Origin: Prochlorococcaceae cyanobacterium jk18x1bzbins.87
GTDB lineage: Bacteria; Cyanobacteriota; Cyanobacteriia; PCC-6307; Cyanobiaceae
Direction: 5' to 3'
Length of the DNA: 46,344 nt
Assembly: GCA_022826535.1 (NCBI GenBank)
Contig: JAJDUS010000127.1
Span: 1 to 46,344 of the forward strand
The notes under the pieces are model-generated. The model was not told where the DNA came from. It saw only the letters and a list, made by a program, of their open reading frames with translations, and made no database searches. Position numbers and translations under genes: made by a program. Positions within the stretch are counted from its first letter, which is position 1. Every line of letters begins with the position of its first letter. This document shows, piece by piece, positions 27,692-36,698 of this stretch.

Positions 27692-28324
27692 ATGTCAGAA
27701 AATTTGCTAACTCCTGAGGAGCGGGAGACGGCAGTTGATCGGCTTGCGGCCCATTTTGCCCAGGGTCACCTCACCATTATGGAGTTGGAGCACCGGCTCG
27801 ACCTTCTGCACGCGGCCGACACCATGGCTCAGCTCACGCCACTGGAATGTGGTCTTCCAGCCCTTGCCACTGAAACCCATCCGCTGCCACCGTCAGTCCA
27901 CAACCTCATCGTCTCGATTTGGGGAGAGACGGCACGACGTGGCAGTTGGATGCCGGCTCGCACGACAACGGTGCTCACGATGATGGGGGCCACAGTCCTG
28001 GACTTCCGTGAAGCCTCCATTGAAACGAGCAAGATCGTCCTGCAGCTAATCGCTGCCATGGGTGGGGTGAAGATTATCGTTCCACCAGGTGTTCGCGTCC
28101 AATGGTCTGGCATTGCACTTATGGGTGGTGTGGAGGAGAGTGTGGGGCTGCTGGCGCCAGACAGTCCTGTCCTCTCAATCAGCGGCTTTTGCGTAATGGG
28201 CGGCGTGGAGATCATTGAATGCCTGCCGGGCGAAACGCCAAAACAAGCACGCCGCCGCCGTAAGAAGGCAAGGAAGGCACACCGTGCGGACAGGACTCAA
28301 TCGCCAGCCACCGACTGTGGCTAA
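27692..28324 (+). CDS. DUF1707 and LiaF-like domain protein
   Basis: A 210-residue protein. The first ~55 residues (ERETAVDRLAAHFAQGHLTI, MELEHRLDLLHAADT) match DUF1707, a short helical domain with possible SHOCT-like behaviour. The second half has the glycine-rich beta repeats of LiaF-like/DUF2154 domains (TTVLTMMGATVLDFREASI, LIAAMGGVKIIVPPGVRVQW, GFCVMGGVEIIECLPG). The tail is strongly basic (ARRRRKKARKAHR). DUF1707 proteins are common in actinobacteria and scattered elsewhere, so acquisition by transfer is possible. It is divergent from ispG across 115 bp. The function is unknown; family links are to cell-envelope stress sensing. Confidence 0.75.
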   Translation: MSENLLTPEERETAVDRLAAHFAQGHLTIMELEHRLDLLHAADTMAQLTPLECGLPALATETHPLPPSVHNLIVSIWGETARRGSWMPARTTTVLTMMGATVLDFREASIETSKIVLQLIAAMGGVKIIVPPGVRVQWSGIALMGGVEESVGLLAPDSPVLSISGFCVMGGVEIIECLPGETPKQARRRRKKARKAHRADRTQSPATDCG

Positions 28325-28327
28325 CGT

Positions 28328-28496
28328 CGGCCACCAGGGGCACCGTGCAGCCCTCGTCCCGCAGTTGCTGGCGGATGCGTCCCATGGCCTTGGCATGGGA
28401 CAGGGAGGGGGCATGACCCGCACCACTTCGCAGCCCGCATTGGCGAGGCGACGTTGATCATGGACTGCCCCACCACCGGGTGGTTGCTACCAATGG
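28328..28496 (-). pseudogene. Duplicated, deleted fragment of ispG
   Basis: The 169 bases align with the ispG interior at 27231-27440, starting with CGGCCACCAGGGGCACCGTG and including GGCGGATGCGTCCCATGGCC-like sequence. A gap of about 40 bases lies after GCGAGGCG, with scattered substitutions. It ends in CCAATGG, a heptamer also present at the matching point of ispG (27434-27440) and of the DUF1707 gene (28099-28105). It encodes no open frame of use. Confidence 0.85.
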
Positions 28497-28584
28497 TCCG
28501 CCATTGCACTCACGGGTGGTGCGGAGGAGAGTGTGGGATGCCGGCACCGGACAGTCCTGTCCTCTCAATCAACGGCCTTTGCGT
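28497..28584 (+). pseudogene. Duplicated fragment of the DUF1707 gene
   Basis: These 88 bases are a diverged copy of 28106-28194 in the intact gene (CATTGCACT..GGGTGGTG..GGAGGAGAGTGTGGG, then CAGTCCTGTCCTCTCAATCA). It follows the ispG fragment directly at the shared CCAATGG. The two relics therefore keep the original order ispG then DUF1707, with everything between deleted. It stops 12 bases before the stop of the convergent stress-protein gene. Confidence 0.85.
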
Positions 28585-28595
28585 CGCTCCAGGAC

Positions 28596-28979
28596 TCAAG
28601 GCACCACCAACACGGGGCAGGGGGCCAGGCGGATCAACTGGCTGGCCATGGTGGGATCCCTGTCGTCCACGGTGGTGTCCCGGCTGGCCACCACGATCAC
28701 ATCGGCACTCACTTCATCGGCCACATCGCAGATCACAAAGGCCGGGTTGCCCTGGCGCTCCACCACGTCACAGGTGACGCCAGCCTGTTGGAATCCTTTT
28801 TGCACCGTGTCTAGAAGCTGAGCCACAGCGGCTTCTGTGGCCATGGCGGGATTGCTGGGGTCCACCACGGACACCAGCACCAGCCGGCTCTTGTGCTCCT
28901 GCACCAGTTGCAAGGCCTTGCTGATGGAGTCGGCAGCCCCTTGGCTGCGATCAATGGGAAAAAGAACTGTGGAGAACAT
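28596..28979 (-). CDS. Universal stress protein (UspA family)
   Basis: A 127-residue alpha/beta protein. The ATG at 28979 gives [20 protein letters not shown], the UspA start with the nucleotide-binding Asp. The middle [20 protein letters not shown] and the end [13 protein letters not shown] with [14 protein letters not shown] follow the family. The ATP-binding GxxGx9GS loop is poorly preserved ([16 protein letters not shown]), so it may be a non-ATP-binding type. Divergent from pgk, 82 bp apart. Confidence 0.88.
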   Translation of the reverse strand: MFSTVLFPIDRSQGAADSISKALQLVQEHKSRLVLVSVVDPSNPAMATEAAVAQLLDTVQKGFQQAGVTCDVVERQGNPAFVICDVADEVSADVIVVASRDTTVDDRDPTMASQLIRLAPCPVLVVP

Positions 28980-29061
28980 GAGGATCAGCCTCCTTGCTCT
29001 GTGCCAGGGCAGCCCTGGATGGAGCCAACAGGCTAACCTCCCCCCTGAATGGAGATTCTCC

Positions 29062-30270
29062 TTGGCCAAGCGCAGTCTCACCTCCCTGTCCAGCACCGAT
29101 ATGCATGGCAAGTCCGTGTTGGTGCGGGTTGATTTCAATGTTCCCCTGGATAAGAACGGCGTCATCACGGATGACACCCGCATCCGTGCTGCCTTGCCCA
29201 CCATTCGTGACCTGATGGGCAAGGGGGCAAAGGTGATCCTGGCGGCCCACTTCGGGCGTCCCAAGGGCCAGGTGGTGGACAATCTGCGCCTGACGCCTGT
29301 GGCGGCCCGCCTCAGTGAACTGCTGGGCCAACCCGTGGCCAAAACCAATAGCTGCATTGGCCCTGAAGCCGCGGCCCAGGCTGCTGCCCTCCAGCCAGGC
29401 CATGTGCTGCTGCTGGAAAACGTGCGGTTCTTCCAGGAAGAGGAAAAGAACGACCCCGCCTTTGCCCAGCAACTGGCCGCCATGGCTCAGGTCTATGTCA
29501 ATGACGCTTTCGGGGCGGCCCACCGGGCCCATGCCTCCACCGCCGGGGTCACAGCCCACTTGAGCCCCTGCGTGTCCGGCCTGCTGATGGAGAAGGAGTT
29601 GCAATATCTTCAGGGGGCCATTGAGCAGCCGCAACGGCCCCTGGCCGCCATTGTGGGGGGCTCCAAGGTGTCCAGCAAAATTGCCGTGCTGGCCAGCTTG
29701 ATGGAGAAATGCAATAAGGTGTTGATCGGTGGCGGCATGATCTTCACCTTCTACAAGGCTCGCGGTTTGGCCGTCGGCACCTCTTTGGTGGAGGACGACA
29801 AGCTGGAGCTGGCCAGGGAACTGGAAGCCACCGCCAAGGCCAGGGATGTGGAGTTACTGTTGCCCACCGACGTGGTGGTGGCGGACCGCTTTGCCGCCGA
29901 TGCCAACCACCAGACGGTTCCGGTTACCGCCATTCCTGAAGGCTGGATGGGTCTGGATATTGGCCCAGAATCTGTTGTCGCTTTCCAGAAGGCCCTGGGG
30001 GAGTGCCGCACCGTCATCTGGAATGGCCCCATGGGGGTCTTTGAGTTTGATGCCTTTGCTGCGGGCACCAACGGCATTGCCATGGTCCTGGCTGAACTCG
30101 GCAGCACTGGGGCCACCACCATCATTGGCGGCGGCGACTCTGTTGCCGCAGTGGAAAAGGCTGGCGTGGCCAACCGGATGTCCCATATTTCCACGGGGGG
30201 CGGCGCCAGTCTGGAACTCCTGGAGGGCAAGGTGTTGCCCGGTGTTGCTGCCCTTGATAACCTCGCCTGA
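29062..30270 (+). CDS. pgk: Phosphoglycerate kinase
   Basis: Pgk interconverts 1,3-bisphosphoglycerate and 3-phosphoglycerate in the Calvin cycle and glycolysis. It is 402 residues from a TTG at 29062 that follows GGAG, giving [20 protein letters not shown]. The signature [10 protein letters not shown] lies near residue 22. Substrate-binding AAHFGRPKG and [16 protein letters not shown] and the C-terminal [20 protein letters not shown] are present. The ORF extends further upstream, but that sequence overlaps the stress-gene promoter and is not conserved. Confidence 0.96.
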   Translation: MAKRSLTSLSSTDMHGKSVLVRVDFNVPLDKNGVITDDTRIRAALPTIRDLMGKGAKVILAAHFGRPKGQVVDNLRLTPVAARLSELLGQPVAKTNSCIGPEAAAQAAALQPGHVLLLENVRFFQEEEKNDPAFAQQLAAMAQVYVNDAFGAAHRAHASTAGVTAHLSPCVSGLLMEKELQYLQGAIEQPQRPLAAIVGGSKVSSKIAVLASLMEKCNKVLIGGGMIFTFYKARGLAVGTSLVEDDKLELARELEATAKARDVELLLPTDVVVADRFAADANHQTVPVTAIPEGWMGLDIGPESVVAFQKALGECRTVIWNGPMGVFEFDAFAAGTNGIAMVLAELGSTGATTIIGGGDSVAAVEKAGVANRMSHISTGGGASLELLEGKVLPGVAALDNLA

Positions 30271-30293
30271 GGCGCCCACAGCCTGGGCTCAGG
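30266..30293. terminator. Possible bidirectional hairpin between pgk and the phycobilisome-like gene
   Basis: CCTGAG (30266-30271) pairs with CTCAGG (30288-30293), and inner CCCA pairs with TGGG around a 5-base loop. It spans the stops of two convergent genes. There is no U-run, so termination efficiency is doubtful. Confidence 0.35.
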
Positions 30294-30912
30294 TGAGGTT
30301 GCCCTGTTCCTGGTTGGCCCGAAAGCCTTGCAGGTTGATAATGAGGTGATCAAAGCAGGCCATGAGCGTGTCGGCAGGAGGCTGCTGTTGTTTGGAGCAA
30401 ACCGTCATGGTGTTGTGTTTGAGCAGCTCCAGGCCGCGCACCATGGCATCGAGGGGAACCTGCAGCTCCCGATAGAGCAACTCCAGGGCTTGAACCCCCC
30501 TTGGGGCGGTGAAGTCCACAATGCCCGAGGCGGCACCGTACAGTACACAGCGGAGAAATTGCCAAAGATCACGCCAGCAAGCCGCTGCACGGAAGGGGGG
30601 GTAAAGCCCCCCACCTGGCTGGATCAGTTCAGGGTGCTCCTCCAGAAGCTGGCTGCGGGCCTGGGCCACCAGGACTTCCGCATGGGGTTGCAGGGCCCCC
30701 ACCAGGTTGGCGGCGCTGTGGGGATTGCCGCGGAGGTGGTCCAGCTCACCGGGGTGAAGCTGACGACGCAACTCATCGGCATTGGCAAAGATATGGCGCT
30801 GGGTGGAACTCAGCCGTGGATCTCCAGGCAGACCAAGGATTCTTGCTTTGGGAATGAGGACCAGGGCACGGGCTGAAAGAGACGCCTCGGGTCTGGGGTT
30901 GGAGTCGTTCAT
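30289..30912 (-). CDS. Phycobilisome-like globin-fold protein, unknown role
   Basis: A 207-residue protein whose later part resembles phycobiliprotein helices: CWRDLWQFLRCVLYGAASGI, then VQALELLYRELQVPLDAMVR and GLELLKHNTM. It lacks the chromophore-Cys context (no CxRD-type motif at the bilin site apart from ACWRD). It may be an orphan phycobilisome-family protein similar to those near phycoerythrin genes in other picocyanobacteria. It could act in assembly, degradation or bilin binding. It is convergent with pgk. The small gene at 30963-31190 lies just upstream on the same strand. Confidence 0.65.
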   Translation of the reverse strand: MNDSNPRPEASLSARALVLIPKARILGLPGDPRLSSTQRHIFANADELRRQLHPGELDHLRGNPHSAANLVGALQPHAEVLVAQARSQLLEEHPELIQPGGGLYPPFRAAACWRDLWQFLRCVLYGAASGIVDFTAPRGVQALELLYRELQVPLDAMVRGLELLKHNTMTVCSKQQQPPADTLMACFDHLIINLQGFRANQEQGNLT

Positions 30913-30962
30913 GGCAAGATCGGGATGGGGTCGGCACGGGGCAAGGGGTTGGGATGAGATCC

Positions 30963-31190
30963 CTAGTTGTCCTTGTTTTTAATCTGTGCTTCCAACTGCC
31001 GCAACACCCCATCCAGACGGTTGAGCTCCTCGTGCTGGGCAATGTTCTGCTCCACCATGCGGCGAGGCAGTTTGAGCTTTTGGCCCATGGCCAGCACATC
31101 AGCAGCCAGGCGATCCCGATAGGCGCTCAACTCTTGGTAGGTGCTCTCCAACTCCTGGCGGGAGGGGGCAGCGTCTGGCTGGGTCATCAT
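30963..31190 (-). CDS. Small coiled-coil protein near phycoerythrin genes
   Basis: 75 residues from ATG 31190, which is preceded by GGAGG; a second ATG follows directly. The protein is mostly helical and charged (SRQELESTYQELSAYRDRLA, then VLRQLEAQIKNKDN), suggesting a coiled coil. It is divergent from cpeB across about 215 bp and lies 50 bp upstream of the phycobilisome-like gene, so those two may form a transcript. No family name is recognised. Confidence 0.6.
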   Translation of the reverse strand: MMTQPDAAPSRQELESTYQELSAYRDRLAADVLAMGQKLKLPRRMVEQNIAQHEELNRLDGVLRQLEAQIKNKDN

Positions 31191-31380
31191 GGTGGCCTCC
31201 AGTATCAGGGCCTGCAATGCAGGCCTCACGGTTTTCTTTAGCTTGCACCCTCGGGGGCTTCACGGGGCGTTTTTCTGTAAAGAAACCTTCCCAAAGGCCG
31301 GAGGCGTTGATGATTTCCGTGATCTTCACCCTTAGGGTCCTCCCTGACAGCTTGCGGTGTTCCCACCGCTGCTTCAGTAA

Positions 31381-32540
<1,160 letters not shown>

Positions 32541-32567
32541 ACAGGCTCTGATGACAAAAACCTGATC

Positions 32568-32594
32568 AAAGGGCGTCCTGGTGGCGCCTTTTTT
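32568..32594 (+). terminator. Rho-independent terminator after cpeBA
   Basis: AAAGGGCG pairs with CGCCTTT (one bulged G) around a loop of about nine bases, and the T-run TTTTTT follows. It lies 28 bp after the cpeA stop and before cpeZ. It could end most cpeBA transcripts or attenuate read-through into cpeZ. Confidence 0.7.
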
Positions 32595-32644
32595 GTTGCC
32601 TTGCAGGCGCCTATTCTGCCTTTCTCGACCCCTGGCCCATAGCT

Positions 32645-33238
32645 TTGGATGACCTTTTCGACCAACTCCGTCACCCCAATCCCAATATGCGGTCACGGGC
32701 CACGGTGGCCCTGGCCCAGAGTGATGATCCAACCGTGGTGTCCCGGTTGATGGCCATGCTCAGTGAGCCGGACATTCCCTTGCGCCGTTCCGCCGTGAAA
32801 GCCCTTGGCACAGTGGGAGAGCGGGCCGTGCATCCCCTGACGGAACGCCTGGCCGGCACCGACGATCTCACCATTGGCTCCAGTTGTTGCAAAGCCCTGG
32901 CCCAGGTTGCGGACCAGTGGGTGGGGCTGCAATTTCCTGATGCCACCTTGGATCTGCTGTGCCGCAAGGCCCTTGAACCCAATCCTGTGGTGCAGATCAC
33001 CGCTGTGATGGCTCTGGGGGAGATGGGTGAGTCCGCCCTGCCACGGCTGCAGAAGATTTTGCGGGAAGGAGATGTGGCGGTTCAAGTGGCCTGCATCAAC
33101 GCCTTGGCGGGATTGGGCCTGGATGCTGCCCAGGCGGATCTGCAAGCCCAGGCGGCCAATGGGACGGCTGATGCCTATGTGCGGGAATCTGCCACAGCCG
33201 CCCTGGCCCGCTGCTCCATGGCTAAGACCCGGTCCTGA
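32645..33238 (+). CDS. cpeZ: Phycoerythrobilin lyase/chaperone CpeZ (HEAT repeats)
   Basis: 197 residues of HEAT-like repeats. The start MDDLFDQLRHPNPNMRSRAT uses a TTG at 32645 with no clear ribosome-binding site. VKALGTVGERAVHPLTERLA, CKALAQVADQWVGLQFPD, VQITAVMALGEMGESALPRL and VRESATAALARC follow the CpeZ pattern and length. CpeZ works with CpeY and CpeF in attaching phycoerythrobilin to phycoerythrin subunits. It overlaps the convergent CpeF-like gene by 17 bp at its 3' end. Confidence 0.85.
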   Translation: MDDLFDQLRHPNPNMRSRATVALAQSDDPTVVSRLMAMLSEPDIPLRRSAVKALGTVGERAVHPLTERLAGTDDLTIGSSCCKALAQVADQWVGLQFPDATLDLLCRKALEPNPVVQITAVMALGEMGESALPRLQKILREGDVAVQVACINALAGLGLDAAQADLQAQAANGTADAYVRESATAALARCSMAKTRS

Positions 33239-34139
33239 TGTCATCTTCGGAGCCCGTCTCCAGACTGCGTCGCAACTGGGTGGTGGCCAGCGCCAACACG
33301 GCGGCCAGGGGACCATCCCCTTCCCGTCGCTGCGCCCTCTCCAAGGGGGGTAAACCAGCTCCATTGCGGCACTTCATGAGGGCCAGGGCGCCATTTTTGC
33401 GCACCTCCAAAGACGGGCTCTCCAAGCTGGCCGCCAACACGGGAATGAATCGGGGATGTTGCAGCTTGCCAAAGGCGGTGACAGCCTCTGCCTGCACCTC
33501 TTCCGATGGATCCTTGAGGGCTTGGTGAAGCAGGGTGAGGGCCTCCTGGTCATCGCTGTTTTGAATCTGGTCCCCCAATGCCCCCACAACGGCGCATCGC
33601 ACATCCACCAGGAGCGACTCCATGGCAGGCCGCAACTGCTCAGCCCCCCGCGCCCCAATGCTGGCCAAGGCCCAAGCCGCCAAGCCCTTACAAAAAGCAG
33701 TGTACTGAGGATCCTCCAAGATGCCCAGCAGCAGGGGCACGGCCCCGCCGCCCAACTCGGCTAAGGCGCCAGCAGCCGATCCCTGCACCACCGGATCCGG
33801 ATCTTCTGTCAAGGCCTCCCCCAATGTGGCCATGGACTTTGAATCCTTGATCAAGGTGAAGGTTTTGGCAGCGGCCCGCCGTACAGCCACGTTCTCGTGG
33901 TCCCGCAGGGCATGGCGCAAAAAGGGTGCGGCGGGCAGGCCAATGGCGGCAAGTCGTTCGGCAAAGCCAAACCGCACCAATCCCCGCTGATCCCCCAGGC
34001 CCTCCACCAGCCGGGCCAGGATTGTCCCGTCCTGGTCAGGGAACACCCCTGCCGCCAACTGGGCACTCACCGCAGCCAGCAACATGTCATTGTCTTCGGC
34101 GGAGAATGCCGTGCCCCCTGCCTGCCCTGTCCCTGCCAT
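33222..34139 (-). CDS. cpeF: HEAT-repeat bilin lyase, CpeF/MpeU-like
   Basis: 305 residues of HEAT-like repeats, such as GLVRFGFAERLAAIGLPAAP, FLRHALRDHENVAVRRAAAK, DPDPVVQGSAAGALAELGGG, DVRCAVVGALGDQI and DPSEEVQAEAVTAFGKL. The repeat number, length and position between cpeZ and cpeY fit the CpeF (MpeV)/MpeU branch of lyases, which attaches bilin to the beta subunit at Cys50/61. An NblB-like protein or another E/F-type lyase is possible, because HEAT lyases are hard to tell apart by eye. It is transcribed opposite to cpeZ and cpeY. Confidence 0.6.
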   Translation of the reverse strand: MAGTGQAGGTAFSAEDNDMLLAAVSAQLAAGVFPDQDGTILARLVEGLGDQRGLVRFGFAERLAAIGLPAAPFLRHALRDHENVAVRRAAAKTFTLIKDSKSMATLGEALTEDPDPVVQGSAAGALAELGGGAVPLLLGILEDPQYTAFCKGLAAWALASIGARGAEQLRPAMESLLVDVRCAVVGALGDQIQNSDDQEALTLLHQALKDPSEEVQAEAVTAFGKLQHPRFIPVLAASLESPSLEVRKNGALALMKCRNGAGLPPLERAQRREGDGPLAAVLALATTQLRRSLETGSEDDIRTGS

Positions 34140-34214
34140 TGCTCATCATGCCTGCCCCCAACATTGTGGCGCGCCTCCAGGCCCCAATGGGCAGCGGGAT
34201 CCGGGTAGGGGAGA

Positions 34215-35516
34215 ATGACCCCCTGCACCAGCATTACCGTGGACCCGACCCGTTTTCAGAACCTGTTTCCAGGCTTCAGCCAGGCAGAGGCTTTGGCCAC
34301 GCTGCGGAAGCCCCTGGAGGAGTTGGAGGATGTGAGCGACCGCTACCTGGCCGCTGCCCATCTGGTGAACTTTCCCGATGAGCAGACCATTGCGGCGCTG
34401 ATAACCTGCGCTGCTGATGGTCACCCTGCCCAGGCCCAGCGCATTGCCCGGCGTAAAGCGGTGGAAAGCTTGGCCCGCTTGGGGGCCCGGCAGGCGTTGC
34501 CCGTGATTCAAGACTGCCTGAGAAATGAAGACACCTATTTAGTGGAGAATGCCGTCTGGGCGCTGGCCGAGTTGCAGGCCCAGCCGGAAGCTGTCACGGA
34601 TGCCCTGCTGCAACTGTTACAGGATGGACGACAGAACCGCCGGGTGGTGGCCCAAACCGCTGCCCGTCTGGGAATTCAGGAGGCCATTGCTCCTCTGGAA
34701 GCGCTACGGCAGGAGAAAGATCCCCTCCTGGTTACAGCAGCCACCACCGCCGTGGCGCAACTGACCGGCAACAGGGAGGCCCTCCCCGCCCTGGAAGGCT
34801 ACCTGCGCCATCCGGATGTGACCGTACGCCGCGGGGTCATTCAGGATTTGATGGATGCCCAAGCTTTCGGGGCCTTGGCGGCCATTGCGGCGGCGCCGGT
34901 GTCACCGGTGTTTCGTTTGCGGGGTGTGCGTGCCCTGGCGGATCAACAATACCAGCGGGGCATTGTCCAAGCCGAGGGGCTGTTGCCGCTGGTGGATCAG
35001 GTCCTGCGGGATGATCCGGGCACCATCACCCTGGTGCATCGCTATGATGCCACGCCAAGCCTGGACTTTCTGGTGCAGGAACTCTATGGCACAGATTTCG
35101 GGCGTGTCTACCTGGCTGTGGCCACCCTCATGGCTTCCCCCAAGGCCGCCACGCTGGCGGCCTTGACCCGGAGCTTTGCGGATAAGGGGTGGAACGACTA
35201 CGGGGCCCACTACCACATGATCAAACTCTTTGGCTGGCTAGGGGATTCCCAACCTGTATCCCTGGTATGGGACGCCCTGGCCAATCGCCGCCCCCAGTTT
35301 CAAAAATCCCGTCCGGCGGCGGCCCTGACATTGGCCCGTCTGGACCCCCAGCAGGCGGGACCGGCACTGCAAGACGCCGCCTGTGAAGGGTCCTTCTGGG
35401 AGCTGCGCTACGCTGCCCTCATGGGCTTGGAACAGTTGGGGCTGCCGGTCCCGCTGGGCTCCCTGGCGGATGCGGATTGGCTGGTGGCCCTGCGGGCCAG
35501 ATCCCATGGGGAATGA
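34215..35516 (+). CDS. cpeY: Phycoerythrobilin lyase CpeY (HEAT repeats)
   Basis: A 433-residue HEAT-repeat protein of the CpeY length. The N-terminal FQNLFPGFSQAEALATLRKP and VSDRYLAAAHLVNFPDEQTI, repeated RRKAVESLARLGARQALPVI, and C-terminal GTDFGRVYLAVATLMASPKA with DYGAHYHMIKLFGWLGDSQP match CpeY/MpeY-type lyases. CpeY attaches phycoerythrobilin to Cys82 of the alpha subunit; close relatives can instead be lyase-isomerases. It is divergent from the CpeF-like gene across 75 bp, which should hold both promoters. Confidence 0.85.
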   Translation: MTPCTSITVDPTRFQNLFPGFSQAEALATLRKPLEELEDVSDRYLAAAHLVNFPDEQTIAALITCAADGHPAQAQRIARRKAVESLARLGARQALPVIQDCLRNEDTYLVENAVWALAELQAQPEAVTDALLQLLQDGRQNRRVVAQTAARLGIQEAIAPLEALRQEKDPLLVTAATTAVAQLTGNREALPALEGYLRHPDVTVRRGVIQDLMDAQAFGALAAIAAAPVSPVFRLRGVRALADQQYQRGIVQAEGLLPLVDQVLRDDPGTITLVHRYDATPSLDFLVQELYGTDFGRVYLAVATLMASPKAATLAALTRSFADKGWNDYGAHYHMIKLFGWLGDSQPVSLVWDALANRRPQFQKSRPAAALTLARLDPQQAGPALQDAACEGSFWELRYAALMGLEQLGLPVPLGSLADADWLVALRARSHGE

Positions 35517-35589
35517 ACAAGCACAAAACACGATTTCCGGGTCAGGGCAGGGGCTAACGGGCTGCCAAGGTCAAGAATGCCTCTTGCCA

Positions 35590-35690
35590 TCGGCCGGCTT
35601 TGCCCACGCCAGGTTCCCAAGGCTTGCGTGGGGGCAGGGCAGAACGGATAGGAACGGCTTCAAGCTTGCTTCACGGTAGTGATAGCCTCC
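35590..35690. repeat. Repeat copy 1, downstream of the coiled-coil gene
   Basis: A segment nearly identical to 36256-36345: CCGGCTTTGCCCACGCCAG, CAAGGCTTGCGTGGGGGCAG and GGCTTCAAGCTTGCTTCA occur in the same order and spacing. It lies immediately beyond the stop of the coiled-coil gene (minus strand). Read on the minus strand its end spells LLEAITTVKQA and a stop, equivalent to the C-terminus of the second copy. Confidence 0.85.
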
Positions 35691-35700
35691 AATAAACGGC

Positions 35701-36153
35701 CTATTTCTCCCCCAGGGCTCTGTTGTCAGTCCTCAGTGCTTTGACGTCAGCCCTGATCCCATCGATCCGCTGGGCCTGCCTGGCCTCGCTGGCCTTCAGC
35801 TCATCCCTGGTCCTGGCCTCACTAGTTCTGACCTCTTCCTTGACTTCATCAATGCGTTGGTTGATCTGTTCAGTGAGCCGAGTATCGGTGGCCCTGATCT
35901 CTTCATGAAGCTGGGCGTTGCCGACCTTGATCTGTTCACTGAGACGGGCATTGCCATCCCTGATGTCAGCCCTCAGAGACTCAAAAGACCCCATCCAGAC
36001 ATTGGCCACCAGGATCACGCCCCCCACCAGGAGGCTGACCACCACCGCCACAATCGGCTTCAACCATTCCCGCCACCAGGACCCTTGCTTGTGTCCACCA
36101 GGTGTCGCCTGGTCCTGGGGCTCAATCTTTGGCGTTGGCGTGCTGGAGGTCAT
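35701..36153 (-). CDS. Membrane-anchored coiled-coil protein
   Basis: A 150-residue protein from ATG 36153. A polar N-terminal stretch is followed by WWREWLKPIVAVVVSLLVGG and VILVANVWMGSF, one membrane helix (about 33-55). Then comes a long charged helix with regular R/E/Q spacing (RLSEQIKVGNAQLHEEI, TRLTEQINQRIDEVKEEV, DELKASEARQAQRIDGI), a probable coiled coil on the other side of the membrane. The C-terminus is RTDNRALGEK. A broken paralogue lies 170 bp upstream. The family is unknown to me; it recalls variable accessory proteins. Confidence 0.65.
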   Translation of the reverse strand: MTSSTPTPKIEPQDQATPGGHKQGSWWREWLKPIVAVVVSLLVGGVILVANVWMGSFESLRADIRDGNARLSEQIKVGNAQLHEEIRATDTRLTEQINQRIDEVKEEVRTSEARTRDELKASEARQAQRIDGIRADVKALRTDNRALGEK

Positions 36154-36255
36154 GGGGAGAAGTAACCCAAACGCATCTTAAGTCAGCCCCATCATTCCCA
36201 CCGCCTTCATCCCTCCCGCAACAGGGGAAATCCACCCCTCCCATCGGATTGGCAC

Positions 36256-36345
36256 AGGCCGGCTTTGCCCACGCCAGATCCCCAAGGCTTGCGTGGGGGC
36301 AGGGCAGAATGGTCGAACGGCTTCAAGCTTGCTTCAGGGTAGCAA
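36256..36345. repeat. Repeat copy 2, in the 3' end of the second coiled-coil copy
   Basis: The counterpart of 35590-35690 with a few substitutions. Here the terminal part is coding in the damaged copy (C-terminus EAIATLKQA), whereas in copy 1 it is beyond the stop codon. Together they show that the duplication covers the gene and about 70 bp downstream. Confidence 0.85.
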
Positions 36346-36605
36346 TGGCCTCCTGGGCCTGCCTGGCCTCGCTGGCCTTCAGCTCATCCCTGACCCTGGC
36401 CTCACCGGCTTTGATCTCTTCCTTGACTTCACCAATGGGCTGGTTGATCTCTTCAGCGAGCCGGGCAGTGCCATCCCTGGTGTCAGCCCTCAGAGACTCA
36501 AAAGACCCCATCCAGACATTGGCCACCAGGGTCATCCCCCCCCACCAGGAAGCTGACCACCGCCACCACCACAATCGGCTTCAACCATTCCAGCCACCAG
36601 GAGGG
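36323..36605 (-). pseudogene. Truncated, frameshifted copy of the coiled-coil gene
   Basis: Minus-strand frames give SWWLEWLKPIVVVAVVSFLVGG-like sequence, then after a frame change MTLVANVWMGSFESLRADTR, EEINQPIGEVKEEIKAGEAR and VRDELKASEARQAQEAIATL, ending KQA. The frame change sits in a run of eight G (C on plus, 36536-36543); seven would restore the frame. The first ~25 residues of the intact paralogue are missing and a TGA precedes the homology. It is a relic unless the run is a sequencing error and a non-standard start is used. Confidence 0.7.
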
Positions 36606-36698
36606 TCATATCTCAAAGGTGGTAGCAATAGGGGTGGCGTCACCTCCGGGTCACTCAAACCACCCACTGGTGGGTAGGAACGCCAAGGAGATCAGGTC

